Assembly: GCA_017305665.1 (NCBI GenBank)
Contig: JAFKKH010000025.1
Location: 124,001-188,000 of the forward strand
DNA: 64,000 nucleotides
Direction of reading: 5' to 3'
Source of the DNA: Hyphomicrobiales bacterium
GTDB lineage: Bacteria > Pseudomonadota > Alphaproteobacteria > Rhizobiales > Xanthobacteraceae
Positions 47,021-56,562 of this stretch are shown piece by piece. Each line of letters starts with the position of its first letter. Positions within the stretch are counted from its first letter, which is position 1. Under the pieces are notes generated by a model. It was not told the origin of the DNA and did not search any database. It saw only the letters and a list, made by a program, of their open reading frames with translations. Both the position numbers and the translations under genes were made by a program.

Positions 47021-47779
47021 ATGGGCGCACCCGACTGGTTGACCGCACGACCGATTGCGCATCGCGGCCTGCACGACAAGGCGCGCGGAATCGTCGAGAA
47101 CATGCCGGGGGCCATCCAGGCCGCCGTCGCGGCGAATTTCAGCATCGAGGTGGATATCCAGCTCACCGCCGACGGCGAAGCCATGGTTCATCACGACGAC
47201 GAACTCGGCCGGCTGACGGAAGGTTCGGGCGCCCTGTTGACCAAGACGGCCGCTGAACTCCGGCAGGTCACCTTCAAGAACACGACCGAAAAGATGATGT
47301 CGCTCGCCGACCTCTGCGCGCTGGTCGCCGGCCGCGTGCCGCTGGTGATCGAGGTCAAAACCCATTTCGATGGCGACCGCCGGCTGGTGACCCGCATGGC
47401 GGAGGTATTGTCGGCCTACGACGGCCCGGCAGCCGGCATGTCGTTCGATCCGGATCAGGTGATGGCGCTACGCGATCTGCTGCCGTCCCGGCCACGCGGT
47501 ATTGTCGCGCAACGTCACTACACCGAGGCAGAGTGGCCCAAGACCACGGCGGCGCAGCGCCGTGAGATGACCCATTTGCGGCACCTGCCGCGGACCCGCC
47601 CCCATTTCGTATCCTATCGCGTCAACGATCTTCCTGCGATCGCGCCGTGGATCGCCAAAAACCTGTTCGGCTGCAACCTGTTGAGCTGGACTGTGCGCAC
47701 GCCGGAGCAACGCGCGAGATCCGAAAAATATGCCGAGCAAATGACCTTCGAGGGGTTCCGCCCGGGCCTTGACGCCTAA
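47021..47779 (+). CDS. Glycerophosphodiester phosphodiesterase (GDPD family)
   Basis: A 252-residue GlpQ/UgpQ-type enzyme that splits glycerophosphodiesters into glycerol-3-phosphate and an alcohol. IAHRGLHD...ENMPGAIQAA holds the HR...EN metal motif, IEVDIQLTADGEAMVHHDDELGRLT the ExD...H motif, and VPLVIEVKTHF a further acidic residue. No signal peptide, so it acts in the cytoplasm. It is 5 bp after ridA and 29 bp before the FemAB-like gene. Confidence 0.9.
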   Translation: MGAPDWLTARPIAHRGLHDKARGIVENMPGAIQAAVAANFSIEVDIQLTADGEAMVHHDDELGRLTEGSGALLTKTAAELRQVTFKNTTEKMMSLADLCALVAGRVPLVIEVKTHFDGDRRLVTRMAEVLSAYDGPAAGMSFDPDQVMALRDLLPSRPRGIVAQRHYTEAEWPKTTAAQRREMTHLRHLPRTRPHFVSYRVNDLPAIAPWIAKNLFGCNLLSWTVRTPEQRARSEKYAEQMTFEGFRPGLDA

Positions 47780-47808
47780 GGCTTCGTGCCCACTTTTAGT
47801 CGAGGTCA

Positions 47809-49014
47809 ATGAAATCATCCGAAATATCGCTCGAAGCTGTCGGATCCATCAGCCAGATTTCGGCTGAGGATTGGGATGCCTGCGCCAATCCGGCAATCGA
47901 ACCTGCCGGATCAATGACAAATGCAAAGGACGGCTACAACCCCTTTGTTTCGCACGCCTTTTTCGCCGCACTCGAAGCATCGAATTCGGCATGTCCGCGA
48001 ACCGGATGGGGACCGCGCCATCTGATCGCGCGCCGCGATGGCGCGATCGCCGGCATCGTGCCGTGCTATCTGAAATCCCATTCGCAGGGTGAGTATGTGT
48101 TCGATCGCGGCTGGGCCGATGCCTACGAGCGCGCCGGCGGCCATTACTATCCCAAGCTCCAGGCGTCTGTTCCGTTTACGCCCGCCACCGGTCCGCGGCT
48201 GCTGATTCGTCCTGGCGAGGATGATGAACGTGTCGGCAGCGCGCTGGCGGGCGGTTTGATCGGCCTCTGCGATGCGATGCAGACTTCATCTGTCCATGTG
48301 ACCTTTGCCCGCGAACGCGAATGGGCGTTTCTGGCCAAGAACGGATTCCTTCAGCGTACCGACCAGCAGTTTCACTGGCGAAACGAAGGCTATTCGACAT
48401 TCGAGGATTTTCTCGGCACCCTCGCCTCGCGCTACCGCAAAGTGATCCGCCGCGAACGTCGCGATGCGCTGGCCAACGGCATCACCATTCATGCCCTCAC
48501 CGGCAGCGAACTCACCGAAGAGGTCTGGGACGCCTTCTTCAAATTCTACATGGAGACGGGATCGCGCAAGTGGGGCCGCCCCTATCTGACCCGCTCGTTC
48601 TATTCCTTGATCGGCGAAAGCATGAGCAAGGACGTCGTGCTGATCATGGCCCGTCGCAACGATCGCTGGATCGCCGGCGCCATCAATTTTCTCGGCTCGG
48701 ACACGCTGTTCGGACGGCACTGGGGTGCCATCGAACATCATCCCTTCCTGCATTTCGAGGTTTGCTACTATCAGGCGATCGACTACGCGATCCGCCACGG
48801 CCTGAAAACGGTCGAGGCCGGTGCACAGGGCGAGCACAAGATCGCGCGCGGTTATCTGCCGCAAACCACCTACTCCGCGCACTACATCGCCGATTCCGGA
48901 TTCCGTCACGCAGTACGTGACTATCTGAAGCGCGAACGGCAGTATGTCGCCGAAGCGGCTCGCGAGCTCACCGACGCCGGGCCGTTTCGCAAGACCGCCG
49001 ATGACGCCCCCTAG
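47809..49014 (+). CDS. FemAB-like / GNAT-fold protein (DUF482 family)
   Basis: A 401-residue protein of the PF04339-type family (peptidoglycan-biosynthesis-like, double GNAT fold). Typical segments: NPFVSHAFFAALEAS, CPRTGWGPRHLIARRDG, GEYVFDRGWADAYERAGGHYYPKLQASVPFTPATGPRLL, and in the second half GRHWGAIEHHPFLHFEVCYYQAIDYAI and EAGAQGEHKIARGYLPQTTYSAHYI. Predicted to transfer an aminoacyl or acyl group, but the substrate is not established. It lies between GDPD and HIT genes on one strand. Confidence 0.9.
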   Translation: MKSSEISLEAVGSISQISAEDWDACANPAIEPAGSMTNAKDGYNPFVSHAFFAALEASNSACPRTGWGPRHLIARRDGAIAGIVPCYLKSHSQGEYVFDRGWADAYERAGGHYYPKLQASVPFTPATGPRLLIRPGEDDERVGSALAGGLIGLCDAMQTSSVHVTFAREREWAFLAKNGFLQRTDQQFHWRNEGYSTFEDFLGTLASRYRKVIRRERRDALANGITIHALTGSELTEEVWDAFFKFYMETGSRKWGRPYLTRSFYSLIGESMSKDVVLIMARRNDRWIAGAINFLGSDTLFGRHWGAIEHHPFLHFEVCYYQAIDYAIRHGLKTVEAGAQGEHKIARGYLPQTTYSAHYIADSGFRHAVRDYLKRERQYVAEAARELTDAGPFRKTADDAP

Positions 49015-49046
49015 TCTTTCGGCACAGGCAATTCGAGGGAGTAACG

Positions 49047-49475
49047 ATGGCCGCCTACGACACCAACAATATCTTCGCAAAAATCCTGCGCGGCGAATTG
49101 CCCTGCCACAAGGTGTACGAGGACGACCATGTCTTCGCCTTTCTTGACATCATGCCGCGCTCGCCGGGGCACACGCTGATCATTCCCAAGGCGGCTGCGC
49201 GCAACATTCTCGACATCTCCGCCGAGGACTACGCACACGTGGCGCGCGGCACCCACAAAATCGCCGGCGTAGCCATGAAGGCCTTCAAGGCCGACGGCAT
49301 CACCGTGCAGCAGTTCAACGAGCCCGCTGGCGGCCAGGTGGTGTTTCACCTGCACATGCACGTGATGCCGCGCAAGGACGGCGTCGCATTGCTGCCGCCG
49401 GCAAGCCGCAAGGAAGATCCAAAGGTGCTCGAAGAGCACGCGCGCCTGCTGATCGCGGCACTGGCGAGCGCGTAG
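49047..49475 (+). CDS. HIT-family (histidine triad) nucleotide-binding protein
   Basis: A 142-residue HIT protein of the Hint branch, which hydrolyses AMP-lysine or AMP-amide type bonds. N-terminal NIFAKILRGELPCHKVYEDDHVFAFLDIMPRSPGHTLIIPK is typical, and VVFHLHMHVMPR gives the HxHxHxx triad. It starts 32 bp after the FemAB-like gene and ends 5 bp before the convergent TrmO-like gene. Confidence 0.93.
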   Translation: MAAYDTNNIFAKILRGELPCHKVYEDDHVFAFLDIMPRSPGHTLIIPKAAARNILDISAEDYAHVARGTHKIAGVAMKAFKADGITVQQFNEPAGGQVVFHLHMHVMPRKDGVALLPPASRKEDPKVLEEHARLLIAALASA

Positions 49476-49480
49476 CCCGT

Positions 49481-49972
49481 TCAACCGGTCTCGAAATCGC
49501 CGTCCTGCGGCGGCGCCAGCGGCGTGAACTCGCAGCGGTCCGGCTTGACGTCGAGCAGCGGCGTCTCGTCGAGACAATCCAGCCCGCGCACCAGCACTGT
49601 CGATCCCTCGATGCCGACCAGCTTGACCATCGATGTGCCGAGCGGATTGGGCCGCACCGGCGAGCGTAGCGAGAAGGTGCCGCGCGTCGTGCCGTCGTTC
49701 TTCGGGCTTTGCAGCACGAGGTCGCGGCGGGAGAGATGCAGCCAGTAGATCACTTCGAGATTGGAATAGAGATCGAGCCCCTTCAGGGCGGGCTTCCACG
49801 GATCGAAAATCTCGAGACGGCAGACCGGGCCGTCGTGACGCCCCTGGCGCGGGGTCTTCAGCCGCGACGTCCACGGCGTCCGGATGCGGCCGATGAACAC
49901 CAATCCGGCATCCTTTGCCAAGGGCTTTTCGACAGCCACCTCGCCTGCACGTATCTCGCTCTCACGAACCAT
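49481..49972 (-). CDS. TrmO-like tRNA methyltransferase (TsaA/YaeB family)
   Basis: A 163-residue TsaA-fold protein. In E. coli TrmO methylates N6 of t6A37 in some tRNAs, using S-adenosylmethionine. The signature segments are [60 protein letters not shown], and [11 protein letters not shown]. It is shorter than E. coli TrmO (235 residues), lacking the C-terminal domain, as in other short members, so the activity is less certain. Convergent with HIT; azlD-azlC lie upstream on the same strand. Confidence 0.85.
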   Translation of the reverse strand: MVRESEIRAGEVAVEKPLAKDAGLVFIGRIRTPWTSRLKTPRQGRHDGPVCRLEIFDPWKPALKGLDLYSNLEVIYWLHLSRRDLVLQSPKNDGTTRGTFSLRSPVRPNPLGTSMVKLVGIEGSTVLVRGLDCLDETPLLDVKPDRCEFTPLAPPQDGDFETG

Positions 49973-50004
49973 TGTCGTCCGCTCCCAACGTTATTCCATC
50001 ACGA

Positions 50005-50346
50005 TCAAAGCCACCACTCGCCGACCAGCATAACGATCTCGCCGCAGATCACCCCTATCAAGATCGACTTCCGGCTGGCAACAAACGCCACGAATCCAGC
50101 CGCCACCGCACCGTAACGCAAAGCGCCCGGCACCGCCGCCAGCGCGCCGGGCGGAAAGACGAGAATCTGCGCAATCACCCCAGCAAGAATCGCGGTCGCA
50201 ACCGCCCTCACCCAGACGAGCAACTCCGATCCCTCGTCGATGCCGCCGCTGAACCACAGCCCGAGCATCCGCCAGATTTCGTTCGGCAGAAACCCCGCGA
50301 GCACGAGCAGCAGCAGGGCATGCCAGTCACCGATGAAATCGCTCAC
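50005..50346 (-). CDS. azlD: AzlD-family branched-chain amino acid exporter subunit
   Basis: A 113-residue membrane protein with about four hydrophobic segments (LLLLVLAGFLPNEIWRMLG..., VWVRAVATAILAGVIAQILVF, LRYGAVAAGFVAFVAS, SILIGVICGEIVMLVG). It is the small partner of AzlC; together they export branched-chain amino acids. A GTG at 50346 overlaps the azlC stop by 4 bp, so the two are coupled. It has the usual size for AzlD. Confidence 0.85.
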   Translation of the reverse strand: MSDFIGDWHALLLLVLAGFLPNEIWRMLGLWFSGGIDEGSELLVWVRAVATAILAGVIAQILVFPPGALAAVPGALRYGAVAAGFVAFVASRKSILIGVICGEIVMLVGEWWL

Positions 50347-51083
50347 GCGGTGCGCCTCCGCCACCAGTGGACGCCGAAGGCGATCGTTCCGGCCGACAGG
50401 CCACTGATCAGGATATCGACGCCGGTATGCAGCATGGCGACCGGCGGATAGAGCGCGAGACCAAGCACAAGCGCCAGCACGTCAACCAGATGCTTCGCAT
50501 TGCGCGCTGTCGAAAGCAGGAATGCCAATGGCGTCAGCAGCAGGATCGCGGCCGCGAGCGCCGGCGGCAGGTTGGCCGCCAGCGTGTATCCGACAGTCGT
50601 TGCCGTCAGGCACACCAGCACGAGACCACAGCCGAGACCGGTGGTGAAGACCACGCGCCGCTCGCGCGGGACCATCGGCAGCAGGCGATAGCACTCGACC
50701 CACAGGGTGACCGCGATGAAGTGAGCAGGAAGGATCAGGTGGCGGCGCTTGATGGTCGGCGTTCGCAGCAGCGGCAGGACCGATACCACCATGGGAAACA
50801 ACCGGATCGCGCTGACGGTGACCGCGATCGCGGCCTGCACCGCCGTTGCGCCCGAGCCAAGCATGGAAATCAGAATGATCTGCGCGGGACCGGCCCAGAC
50901 CAGTGCGGTACTTGTCAGAACCCAGCCGAGGCTGAAACGGGAATCATGCGCCAGCGCGCCGATCCCGAGATAGGTCGCGAACAGGACCAGCGCCAGCACC
51001 GTGGAGCCAACCGAGCGCATCCCCCACGCGAAGGCACGCGGATGGCTCTGCCACTTTGGGGAGTCAAGCGCGGGAAACAACAT
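50343..51083 (-). CDS. azlC: AzlC-family branched-chain amino acid exporter subunit
   Basis: A 246-residue inner-membrane protein of the AzlC family with several spans: FAWGMRSVGSTVLALVLFATYLGIGALAHDSRFSLGWVLTSTALVWAGPAQIILI is the typical N-terminal half. RLFPMVVSVLPLLRTP is also conserved. The ATG at 51083 (MLFPALDSPKW) is preceded by GCGGA; the longer frame to 51128 lacks a ribosome site. azlD overlaps the 3' end. Confidence 0.85.
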   Translation of the reverse strand: MLFPALDSPKWQSHPRAFAWGMRSVGSTVLALVLFATYLGIGALAHDSRFSLGWVLTSTALVWAGPAQIILISMLGSGATAVQAAIAVTVSAIRLFPMVVSVLPLLRTPTIKRRHLILPAHFIAVTLWVECYRLLPMVPRERRVVFTTGLGCGLVLVCLTATTVGYTLAANLPPALAAAILLLTPLAFLLSTARNAKHLVDVLALVLGLALYPPVAMLHTGVDILISGLSAGTIAFGVHWWRRRTA

Positions 51084-51209
51084 GATATCCGCTGCAATGG
51101 GCTGATGGATTGTGCGGAAAAGCCGCATTTGGACGCGCGGTCATATCATTGTCAGTAATATTGGCGACCAGCAAATCGGGACGGCAGACATGCAACGGCG
51201 CGCCGCAAG

Positions 51210-52166
51210 TCATTTGTCTTGAGCTGCACGAGAATTCGTGGAGCGATTCCGCAGCACCAGACACGCCCCGCCCGCGCGGCGGATACGGTTGCAGAGGTCA
51301 TCGGCCGCCGCTCGCGTCTCCGCCCCGATCCGCACCTGATAGAATGTCCGCGTGCCGCGACTGCGCCAGATCGAGCCCAGCAAGCTCGGATCGTGTTCGC
51401 CGATCACCGCGCTCAGCCGCTTCATGGCACGCGCATAAGCTGCGAGTGCGCGGTTGCGATTGAAACCCGCCGCGAGTTGCACGCCCCATGGTCGGTCGGC
51501 GCCAAGCTTCACACGCTGCTCCAGTTCGCTGACGAACGGATTCGGCGCGCGCTTCAACAGCGCCATCAGTTCGCGACAACTCGATGCCGGCGCATGCGCG
51601 ATCGGCTTGCCGTTCCTGCCGGCGGCAGCCCAGTCGTCGATCGACGTCCCCGTGATCGCGAGAACATAGTCACGCGTTTCCGCCGGCATCGATCCCTTTT
51701 TATCGAGCCAATCCTGCACCCGGCGCGGGCCTGCATTATAGGCGGCCGCCGCCAATCCGAGATTGCCGAACTGCTCACGCAGCTCGCTCAGGAACTCGGC
51801 CGACTTCGGTAATGCCTGAACCGGATCGAACGGATCGAGCAGCCGCCGCTCATCCGCCGTTCCCGGCATGAACTGCGCAATGCCCTGCGCCCGCTGGCCG
51901 TTGCGCGTCAACGGACCGACCGCATCGGACTGAAACCGGCTCTCCTGCCAGATCACACGCGCGAAAAATTCCAGCGGGAGGTTCTCTGCCTTCGCTGCGG
52001 ATTCGACCATCAGGCAGATCGCCTCGCGCGTATCTTGACGCATCGGTTCGGCGGGCACCGCCTCAGCCGTCGTTTCCGCCCCGACCTGTGCGACGCCCGA
52101 GCTGGGCACAAACACCGGCATCAAGACCAACGCACACCGCGCGACAACAATCAGGCGTGATGTCAT
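51210..52166 (-). CDS. Lytic transglycosylase with C-terminal SPOR-like domain
   Basis: A 318-residue exported murein hydrolase. Signal peptide (LIVVARCALVLMPVFVPSSGVAQ), then the SLT domain: FARVIWQESRFQSDAVGPLTRNGQRAQGIAQFMPGTA with the catalytic Glu, and LAAAAYNAGPRRVQDWL. The C-terminal 80 residues (WGVQLAAGFNRNRALAAYARAMKRL ... FYQVRIGAETRAAADDLCNRIRRAGGACLVLRN) form a SPOR domain that binds denuded glycan at division sites. So it probably acts at the septum. It is the second lytic transglycosylase in the window. Confidence 0.9.
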   Translation of the reverse strand: MTSRLIVVARCALVLMPVFVPSSGVAQVGAETTAEAVPAEPMRQDTREAICLMVESAAKAENLPLEFFARVIWQESRFQSDAVGPLTRNGQRAQGIAQFMPGTADERRLLDPFDPVQALPKSAEFLSELREQFGNLGLAAAAYNAGPRRVQDWLDKKGSMPAETRDYVLAITGTSIDDWAAAGRNGKPIAHAPASSCRELMALLKRAPNPFVSELEQRVKLGADRPWGVQLAAGFNRNRALAAYARAMKRLSAVIGEHDPSLLGSIWRSRGTRTFYQVRIGAETRAAADDLCNRIRRAGGACLVLRNRSTNSRAAQDK

Positions 52167-52252
52167 ATCAGTTGTCCGCGGGCGGCGCTTGACAGGTGGA
52201 ACCGATCATCTAGCTATCAAGGAATGATGGCGCACATATGGGAGCGTGACCC

Positions 52253-53188
52253 ATGACCGCACCGGCCGACGACCACCTCGGTTTCGCATCGGACGATGAT
52301 GCACCGATCCCCTATATGGCGCGTACGCGCGAATACTATCTGGCGATCGGCTACGACACACCGTACCGCTGGGCGCATTATACCAGTGCGCCATTCCAGC
52401 CTCTGAAGAAGCCGCTGGCGCAATCCCGCGTCGCCATCATTACAACGGCGGCGCCCTTCGATCCGGCCAAGGGCGATCAAGGCCCCGGCGCGAAATACAA
52501 TGGCGGGGCAAAATTCTATCAGGTCTATGACGGCGACACGTCGAAGACCCACGACCTCCGCATCTCCCATATCGCCTACGATCGCGTGCACACCACCGCT
52601 GAAGACAGCGGCACCTGGTTTCCGCTGCCGCAATTGAACCGCCTTGCTGCGGCCAAGCGCATTGGCGAAGTGGCACCGCGCTTCTTCGGCGCGCCGACCA
52701 ACCGCAGCCAGCGCGTCACCCTCGAGACCGACGCGCCCGAGGTCCTGGCACGCTGCCGCGCCGACAACGTCGATGCCGCCGTGCTGGTGCCGAACTGCCC
52801 GGTCTGCCATCAGACGGTCAGCCTCGTTGCGCGGCATCTGGAAGCCAACGGCATTTCGACGGTCGTGATGGGATGCGCGAAAGACATCGTCGAGCACGCG
52901 GCCGTGCCGCGCTTCCTGTTCAGCGATTTTCCACTGGGCAACTCGGCCGGCAAGCCGCACGACGCAGAGTCCCAGACCTTCACGCTGGAGCTCGCACTAA
53001 AGGTGCTGGAGTCCGCGCCCGGCCCGCAGACCACCGTGCAATCGCCGCTGCGCTGGAGCACGGACGCTTCCTGGAAACGCGACTACAACAACGTCGCCCA
53101 GATGGCCCCGGAGGAGCTTGCACGCCGACGCCGCGAGTTCGACGCCCAGAAGGCGATTGCGCGCGGACTTCGCGACAGCGCAGCCTGA
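52253..53188 (+). CDS. Glycine/sarcosine/betaine reductase component B-like protein (GrdB-like)
   Basis: A 311-residue cytoplasmic protein resembling the GrdB/PrdB selenoprotein B family. Key segments: YTSAPFQPLKKPLAQSRVAIITTAAPFD (about 43-70), DLRISHIAYDR, NRLAAAKRIGEVAPRFFG, and DNVDAAVLVPNCPVCHQTVSLVARHLEANGISTVVMGCAKDIVEH. A CPVC (C182, C185) sits where clostridial GrdB has a selenocysteine motif, so this is a Cys-only form. The organism is not expected to run Stickland-type amino acid reduction, so the function is probably different. Single gene, divergent from the lytic transglycosylase. Confidence 0.7.
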   Translation: MTAPADDHLGFASDDDAPIPYMARTREYYLAIGYDTPYRWAHYTSAPFQPLKKPLAQSRVAIITTAAPFDPAKGDQGPGAKYNGGAKFYQVYDGDTSKTHDLRISHIAYDRVHTTAEDSGTWFPLPQLNRLAAAKRIGEVAPRFFGAPTNRSQRVTLETDAPEVLARCRADNVDAAVLVPNCPVCHQTVSLVARHLEANGISTVVMGCAKDIVEHAAVPRFLFSDFPLGNSAGKPHDAESQTFTLELALKVLESAPGPQTTVQSPLRWSTDASWKRDYNNVAQMAPEELARRRREFDAQKAIARGLRDSAA

Positions 53189-53329
53189 ACGGCGGCCAAC
53201 GGGTAATCGGAGGAAATCACGCATCCTCCGGAAGGGACCAATTTACGTTAACTTCGCTTAGCACCCACGGCCATCTTCCATCCCTGGGGAACCCCGATAC
53301 AGTCCGCCCCTCAACACGGGGCATGGACC

Positions 53330-53686
53330 ATGATCGAACGCCGCGAGCACGCGCGCGACAAGGTGATTTACGGAGGCCTTGCCAGTCTGGACGACGGCAA
53401 GACCACGAAGGACTGCGTGGTCCGCAATCTCTCCGCGCGCGGCGCCCAGATCGAATTCGACAAGGCCAGGCTCTCGCCGGGCGAAAGGATGGCGCTGACC
53501 GTTGCCCGCAAGGGCCGCTCGTTTCTCGCCCGGATCGTCTGGTGGCGGGACAATCTGGTCGGAATCGCCTTCAACGATGAAACTATCGTTCGCGCTCCGG
53601 CATCCGACCTCGAGGAGCGGCTGCGCATCAGCGAAAAGAAGAAGCGACAGCTCCAGCGGCGGATCAACGAGCTTCTCGGCAACTGA
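53330..53686 (+). CDS. PilZ-domain protein with C-terminal coiled coil
   Basis: A 118-residue protein. The N-terminal MIERREHARDKVIYGG carries the RRxxR-like element, DCVVRNLSARGAQIEF the NxSxxG element, and the beta-barrel ends with WWRDNLVGIAFND. The final 35 residues are helical and charged (ASDLEERLRISEKKKRQLQRRINELLG), likely a coiled coil for dimerisation. Candidate c-di-GMP receptor, second PilZ protein in the window. Single gene, followed by a shared terminator. Confidence 0.85.
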   Translation: MIERREHARDKVIYGGLASLDDGKTTKDCVVRNLSARGAQIEFDKARLSPGERMALTVARKGRSFLARIVWWRDNLVGIAFNDETIVRAPASDLEERLRISEKKKRQLQRRINELLGN

Positions 53687-53707
53687 CCCGATTTAAACAG
53701 ACCAAAC

Positions 53708-53740
53708 AAAAACGGCCGGAATCAAATTCCGGCCGTTTGA
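53708..53740. terminator. Bidirectional terminator between PilZ and clpA
   Basis: AAACGGCCGGAAT-CAA-ATTCCGGCCGTTT, a 13-bp perfect stem. On the minus strand it is followed by TTTTGTTT (after clpA); on the plus strand by TTTGATTT (after PilZ). It serves both convergent genes, and the clpA direction has the better T-run. Confidence 0.85.
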
Positions 53741-53754
53741 TTTGATCGCGCCGC

Positions 53755-56169
53755 TCAGACCTTGACGAGTGGTCCCTTCGAGGCGGGCCCCTTTGGACCA
53801 CCGCCTGGCTTCGGCGGTTTGCGCGGCGAGGTCCGTTTCCGAGTCCCCGGCAGCTTCTCTGGCTTGGGCGTGACCGGCCCCTCCAGGAACTCGAAGCCGA
53901 TCTTTTCGAGATCGACGCCTGCGACCCCCTCGTCCTTCACCAGAACGACGCGGACATGGCCGCCGCTCTTGAGCTTGCCGAACAGCACCTCGTCCGCCAG
54001 CGGCTTCTTGATGTGCTCCTGGATGATCCGTGCCATCGGCCGCGCACCCATCTGCTCGTCGTAGCCATGCTGGACCAGCCAGGCCTTGGCGGGCTCGGAC
54101 AGTTCGATGGTCACGTCGCGGTCGGCCAGTTGCGCCTCGAGCTGAAGCACGAACTTCTCGACCACGCGCCCGATCACATCGCTGTTCAGGTGCGCGAACG
54201 AGACGATGGCATCGAGCCGGTTGCGGAATTCGGGCGCGAACTGGCGATTGATCGCCTCGTGATCGTCCCCTTCCCGCTTGCTGCGCGTGAAGCCGAACGC
54301 CTGACGCGCCAAATCCGCTGCGCCTGCGTTGGTGGTCATGATCAGGATCACGTTGCGGAAGTTGACCTGCTTGCCGTTGTGATCGGTGAGCCGGCCATGA
54401 TCCATGATCTGCAACAACACGTTGTAGAGATCGGGATGCGCCTTCTCGATTTCGTCGAGCAGCACCACGCAATGCGGATGCTGATCGACGCCGTCGGTCA
54501 GGAGACCGCCTTGATCGAAGCCGACATAACCGGGAGGCGCGCCGATCAGCCGCGACACCGTATGCCGCTCCATGTATTCGGACATATCGAAGCGCAGCAG
54601 CTCGACGCCGAGCGACGCCGCGAGCTGCTTCGCCACCTCGGTCTTGCCGACGCCGGTCGGCCCTGAGAACAGGTACGAGCCGATCGGCTTCTCCGGCTCG
54701 CGCAGGCCGGCACGAGCCAGCTTGATCGACGCCGTCAGGGCCTCGATCGCACGATCCTGTCCAAACACGACGCGCTTCAATGTCTGCTCGAGATGCTTCA
54801 GCACCTCGGCATCATCCTTCGAGACGCTCTTTGGCGGTATCCGCGCCATCGTCGCGATCGTGGTCTCGATTTCCTTGATGCCGATGGTCTTCTTGCGCTT
54901 GTTCTCGGCAACCAGCATCTGCGCTGCGCCGGACTCGTCGATCACATCGATCGCCTTGTCAGGCAGTTTGCGGTCATGGATGTAGCGCGACGAGAGCTGA
55001 ACCGCCGCCTCGATGGCGTCGTTGGTATATTTCAGCTTGTGATAATCCTCGAAGTACGGCTTGAGGCCCTTGAGGATCGCGATGGCGTCATCGACAGTCG
55101 GCTCGTTGACGTCGATCTTCTGGAAGCGCCGCACCAGCGCGCGGTCCTTCTCGAAATGCTGCCGGTACTCCTTGTAGGTGGTCGAGCCCATGCAGCGGAT
55201 CGTGCCCGACGCGAGCGCAGGCTTCAGCAGGTTGGACGCATCCATCGCGCCACCGGAGGTCGCACCGGCGCCGATCACCGTATGGATTTCGTCGATGAAC
55301 AGGATTGCGCTCGGATGCGCTTCGAGCTCCTTGAGCACCTGCTTCAGCCGCTCCTCGAAGTCGCCGCGATAGCGCGTGCCCGCCAGCAGCGTACCCATGT
55401 CGAGCGAGAACACGGTGGCCGCGCTCAGCACTTCCGGCACTTCGCTGTCGACGATGCGCTTCGCCAGCCCTTCCGCGATCGCGGTCTTGCCGACACCGGC
55501 CTCACCGACGAACAACGGATTGTTCTTCTGGCGGCGGCACAGCACCTGGATCGCCCTGCTGATCTCGGCATTGCGCCCGATCACCGGATCGATCTTCCCG
55601 TCGCGCGCCTTCTTGTTCAGGTTGACGCAGTACGTCTCCAGCGCGTCGCCCTTCTTCTTGGCGTCGTCGCCGTTCTTCGATTCCGTTTCTTCGTCCACGC
55701 CGCGCACCGGCCGCGCTTCCGAAACGCCGGGGCGCTTGGCGATGCCGTGGCTGATGTAGTTCACCGCGTCATAGCGGGTCATGTCCTGCTCCTGCAGGAA
55801 GTACGCCGCGTGGCTTTCGCGCTCAGCGAAGATCGCGATCAGCACATTGGCGCCCGTCACCTCCTCGCGGCCGGACGATTGCACGTGAATCACCGCGCGC
55901 TGGATCACGCGCTGGAATCCGGCGGTCGGCTTGGCGTCATCTGCGCCATCCGTCACCAGATTTTCGAATTCGGTTTCGAGATAGTTGACCAGACTGCCAC
56001 GCAGCTTGTCGAGATCGACACTGCAAGCCCGCATCACCGCGGCCGCGTCGGAATCGTCGATCAACGACAGCAACAGATGCTCGAGCGTGGCGTATTGATG
56101 ATGCCGCTCATTCGCGATCGCGAGCGCTCGGTGCAGAGATTGTTCCAGGCTTTGAGAAAAAGTTGGCAT
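53755..56169 (-). CDS. clpA: ATP-dependent Clp protease ATPase subunit ClpA
   Basis: An 804-residue AAA+ unfoldase that feeds ClpP. N-terminal Clp repeat ([34 protein letters not shown]), first AAA module with [13 protein letters not shown] and [13 protein letters not shown], and second module with [15 protein letters not shown] and [16 protein letters not shown] tripeptide in [12 protein letters not shown] sits at the ClpP-docking loop. The C-terminus is a long Lys/Pro/Gly-rich tail. The usual clpS partner gene lies upstream on the same strand, separated by about 390 bp containing palindromic repeats. Confidence 0.97.
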   Translation of the reverse strand: MPTFSQSLEQSLHRALAIANERHHQYATLEHLLLSLIDDSDAAAVMRACSVDLDKLRGSLVNYLETEFENLVTDGADDAKPTAGFQRVIQRAVIHVQSSGREEVTGANVLIAIFAERESHAAYFLQEQDMTRYDAVNYISHGIAKRPGVSEARPVRGVDEETESKNGDDAKKKGDALETYCVNLNKKARDGKIDPVIGRNAEISRAIQVLCRRQKNNPLFVGEAGVGKTAIAEGLAKRIVDSEVPEVLSAATVFSLDMGTLLAGTRYRGDFEERLKQVLKELEAHPSAILFIDEIHTVIGAGATSGGAMDASNLLKPALASGTIRCMGSTTYKEYRQHFEKDRALVRRFQKIDVNEPTVDDAIAILKGLKPYFEDYHKLKYTNDAIEAAVQLSSRYIHDRKLPDKAIDVIDESGAAQMLVAENKRKKTIGIKEIETTIATMARIPPKSVSKDDAEVLKHLEQTLKRVVFGQDRAIEALTASIKLARAGLREPEKPIGSYLFSGPTGVGKTEVAKQLAASLGVELLRFDMSEYMERHTVSRLIGAPPGYVGFDQGGLLTDGVDQHPHCVVLLDEIEKAHPDLYNVLLQIMDHGRLTDHNGKQVNFRNVILIMTTNAGAADLARQAFGFTRSKREGDDHEAINRQFAPEFRNRLDAIVSFAHLNSDVIGRVVEKFVLQLEAQLADRDVTIELSEPAKAWLVQHGYDEQMGARPMARIIQEHIKKPLADEVLFGKLKSGGHVRVVLVKDEGVAGVDLEKIGFEFLEGPVTPKPEKLPGTRKRTSPRKPPKPGGGPKGPASKGPLVKV

Positions 56170-56179
56170 TCCGCGTCCT

Positions 56180-56254
56180 CTAGTGTCCCGAACTCGAAGT
56201 TCGCCTTTTTCGCAGCGCCTTCCGTAGCGAACTTCGGGTTCGAAAGGACACTAG
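56180..56254. repeat. 75-bp CTAGTGTCC-bounded palindromic element (copy 1)
   Basis: Terminal inverted repeats CTAGTGTCC / GGACACTAG (9 bp perfect). Inside, CGAACTCGAAGTTCGC pairs with GCGAACTTCGGGTTCG (one mismatch). No ORF inside. It starts 10 bp upstream of clpA. The whole folds into one long hairpin. It resembles a MITE- or REP-type repeat. Confidence 0.8.
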
Positions 56255-56267
56255 CAAACTTACGATT

Positions 56268-56344
56268 CTAGTGTGGTTTGGTTCGGAAGTTCGCTTGAAG
56301 GATCCGCTGAGAAAACGAAGCGAACTTCCGAACCACCACACTAG
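56268..56344. repeat. 77-bp CTAGTGTGGT-bounded palindromic element (copy 2)
   Basis: Terminal inverted repeats CTAGTGTGGT / ACCACACTAG (10 bp perfect), inner arms GGTTCGGAAGTTCGCTT / AAGCGAACTTCCGAACC (17 bp perfect) and a loop containing GAAGGATCCGCTGAG. Same family as copy 1 (shared GAAGTTCGC core and CTAGTGT ends), 13 bp apart. No ORF inside. Confidence 0.8.
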
Positions 56345-56562
56345 GGCCCCATGGCCATCATGATCGCCGTCGCCGCGTCAGGCAACAACAACCTTTGTCA
56401 TATAGTTACGTAGAATTGCGCCGGAAGACCGGTTCCTGTGCAGAATCGCGTCGCGCTGTCGGCGAACACGATCTGGAATCGTTCTGAGGACAACGAGAGC
56501 CGCAGTTTGCCCGGAAGCAACTCGTTGACGCAAAGTCCGTTCGAAATCAGCCAAAACCGGCG
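56345..56562. other. Intergenic DNA between the palindromic repeats and clpS
   Basis: About 220 bp. It contains no recognisable gene or strong terminator. The minus-strand clpA promoter should lie here or within the repeats. Confidence 0.4.

Noticed and set aside
54793-56271. 492-residue plus frame opposite clpA
   Set aside because: Shadow of ClpA; it also runs into the palindromic repeats upstream.
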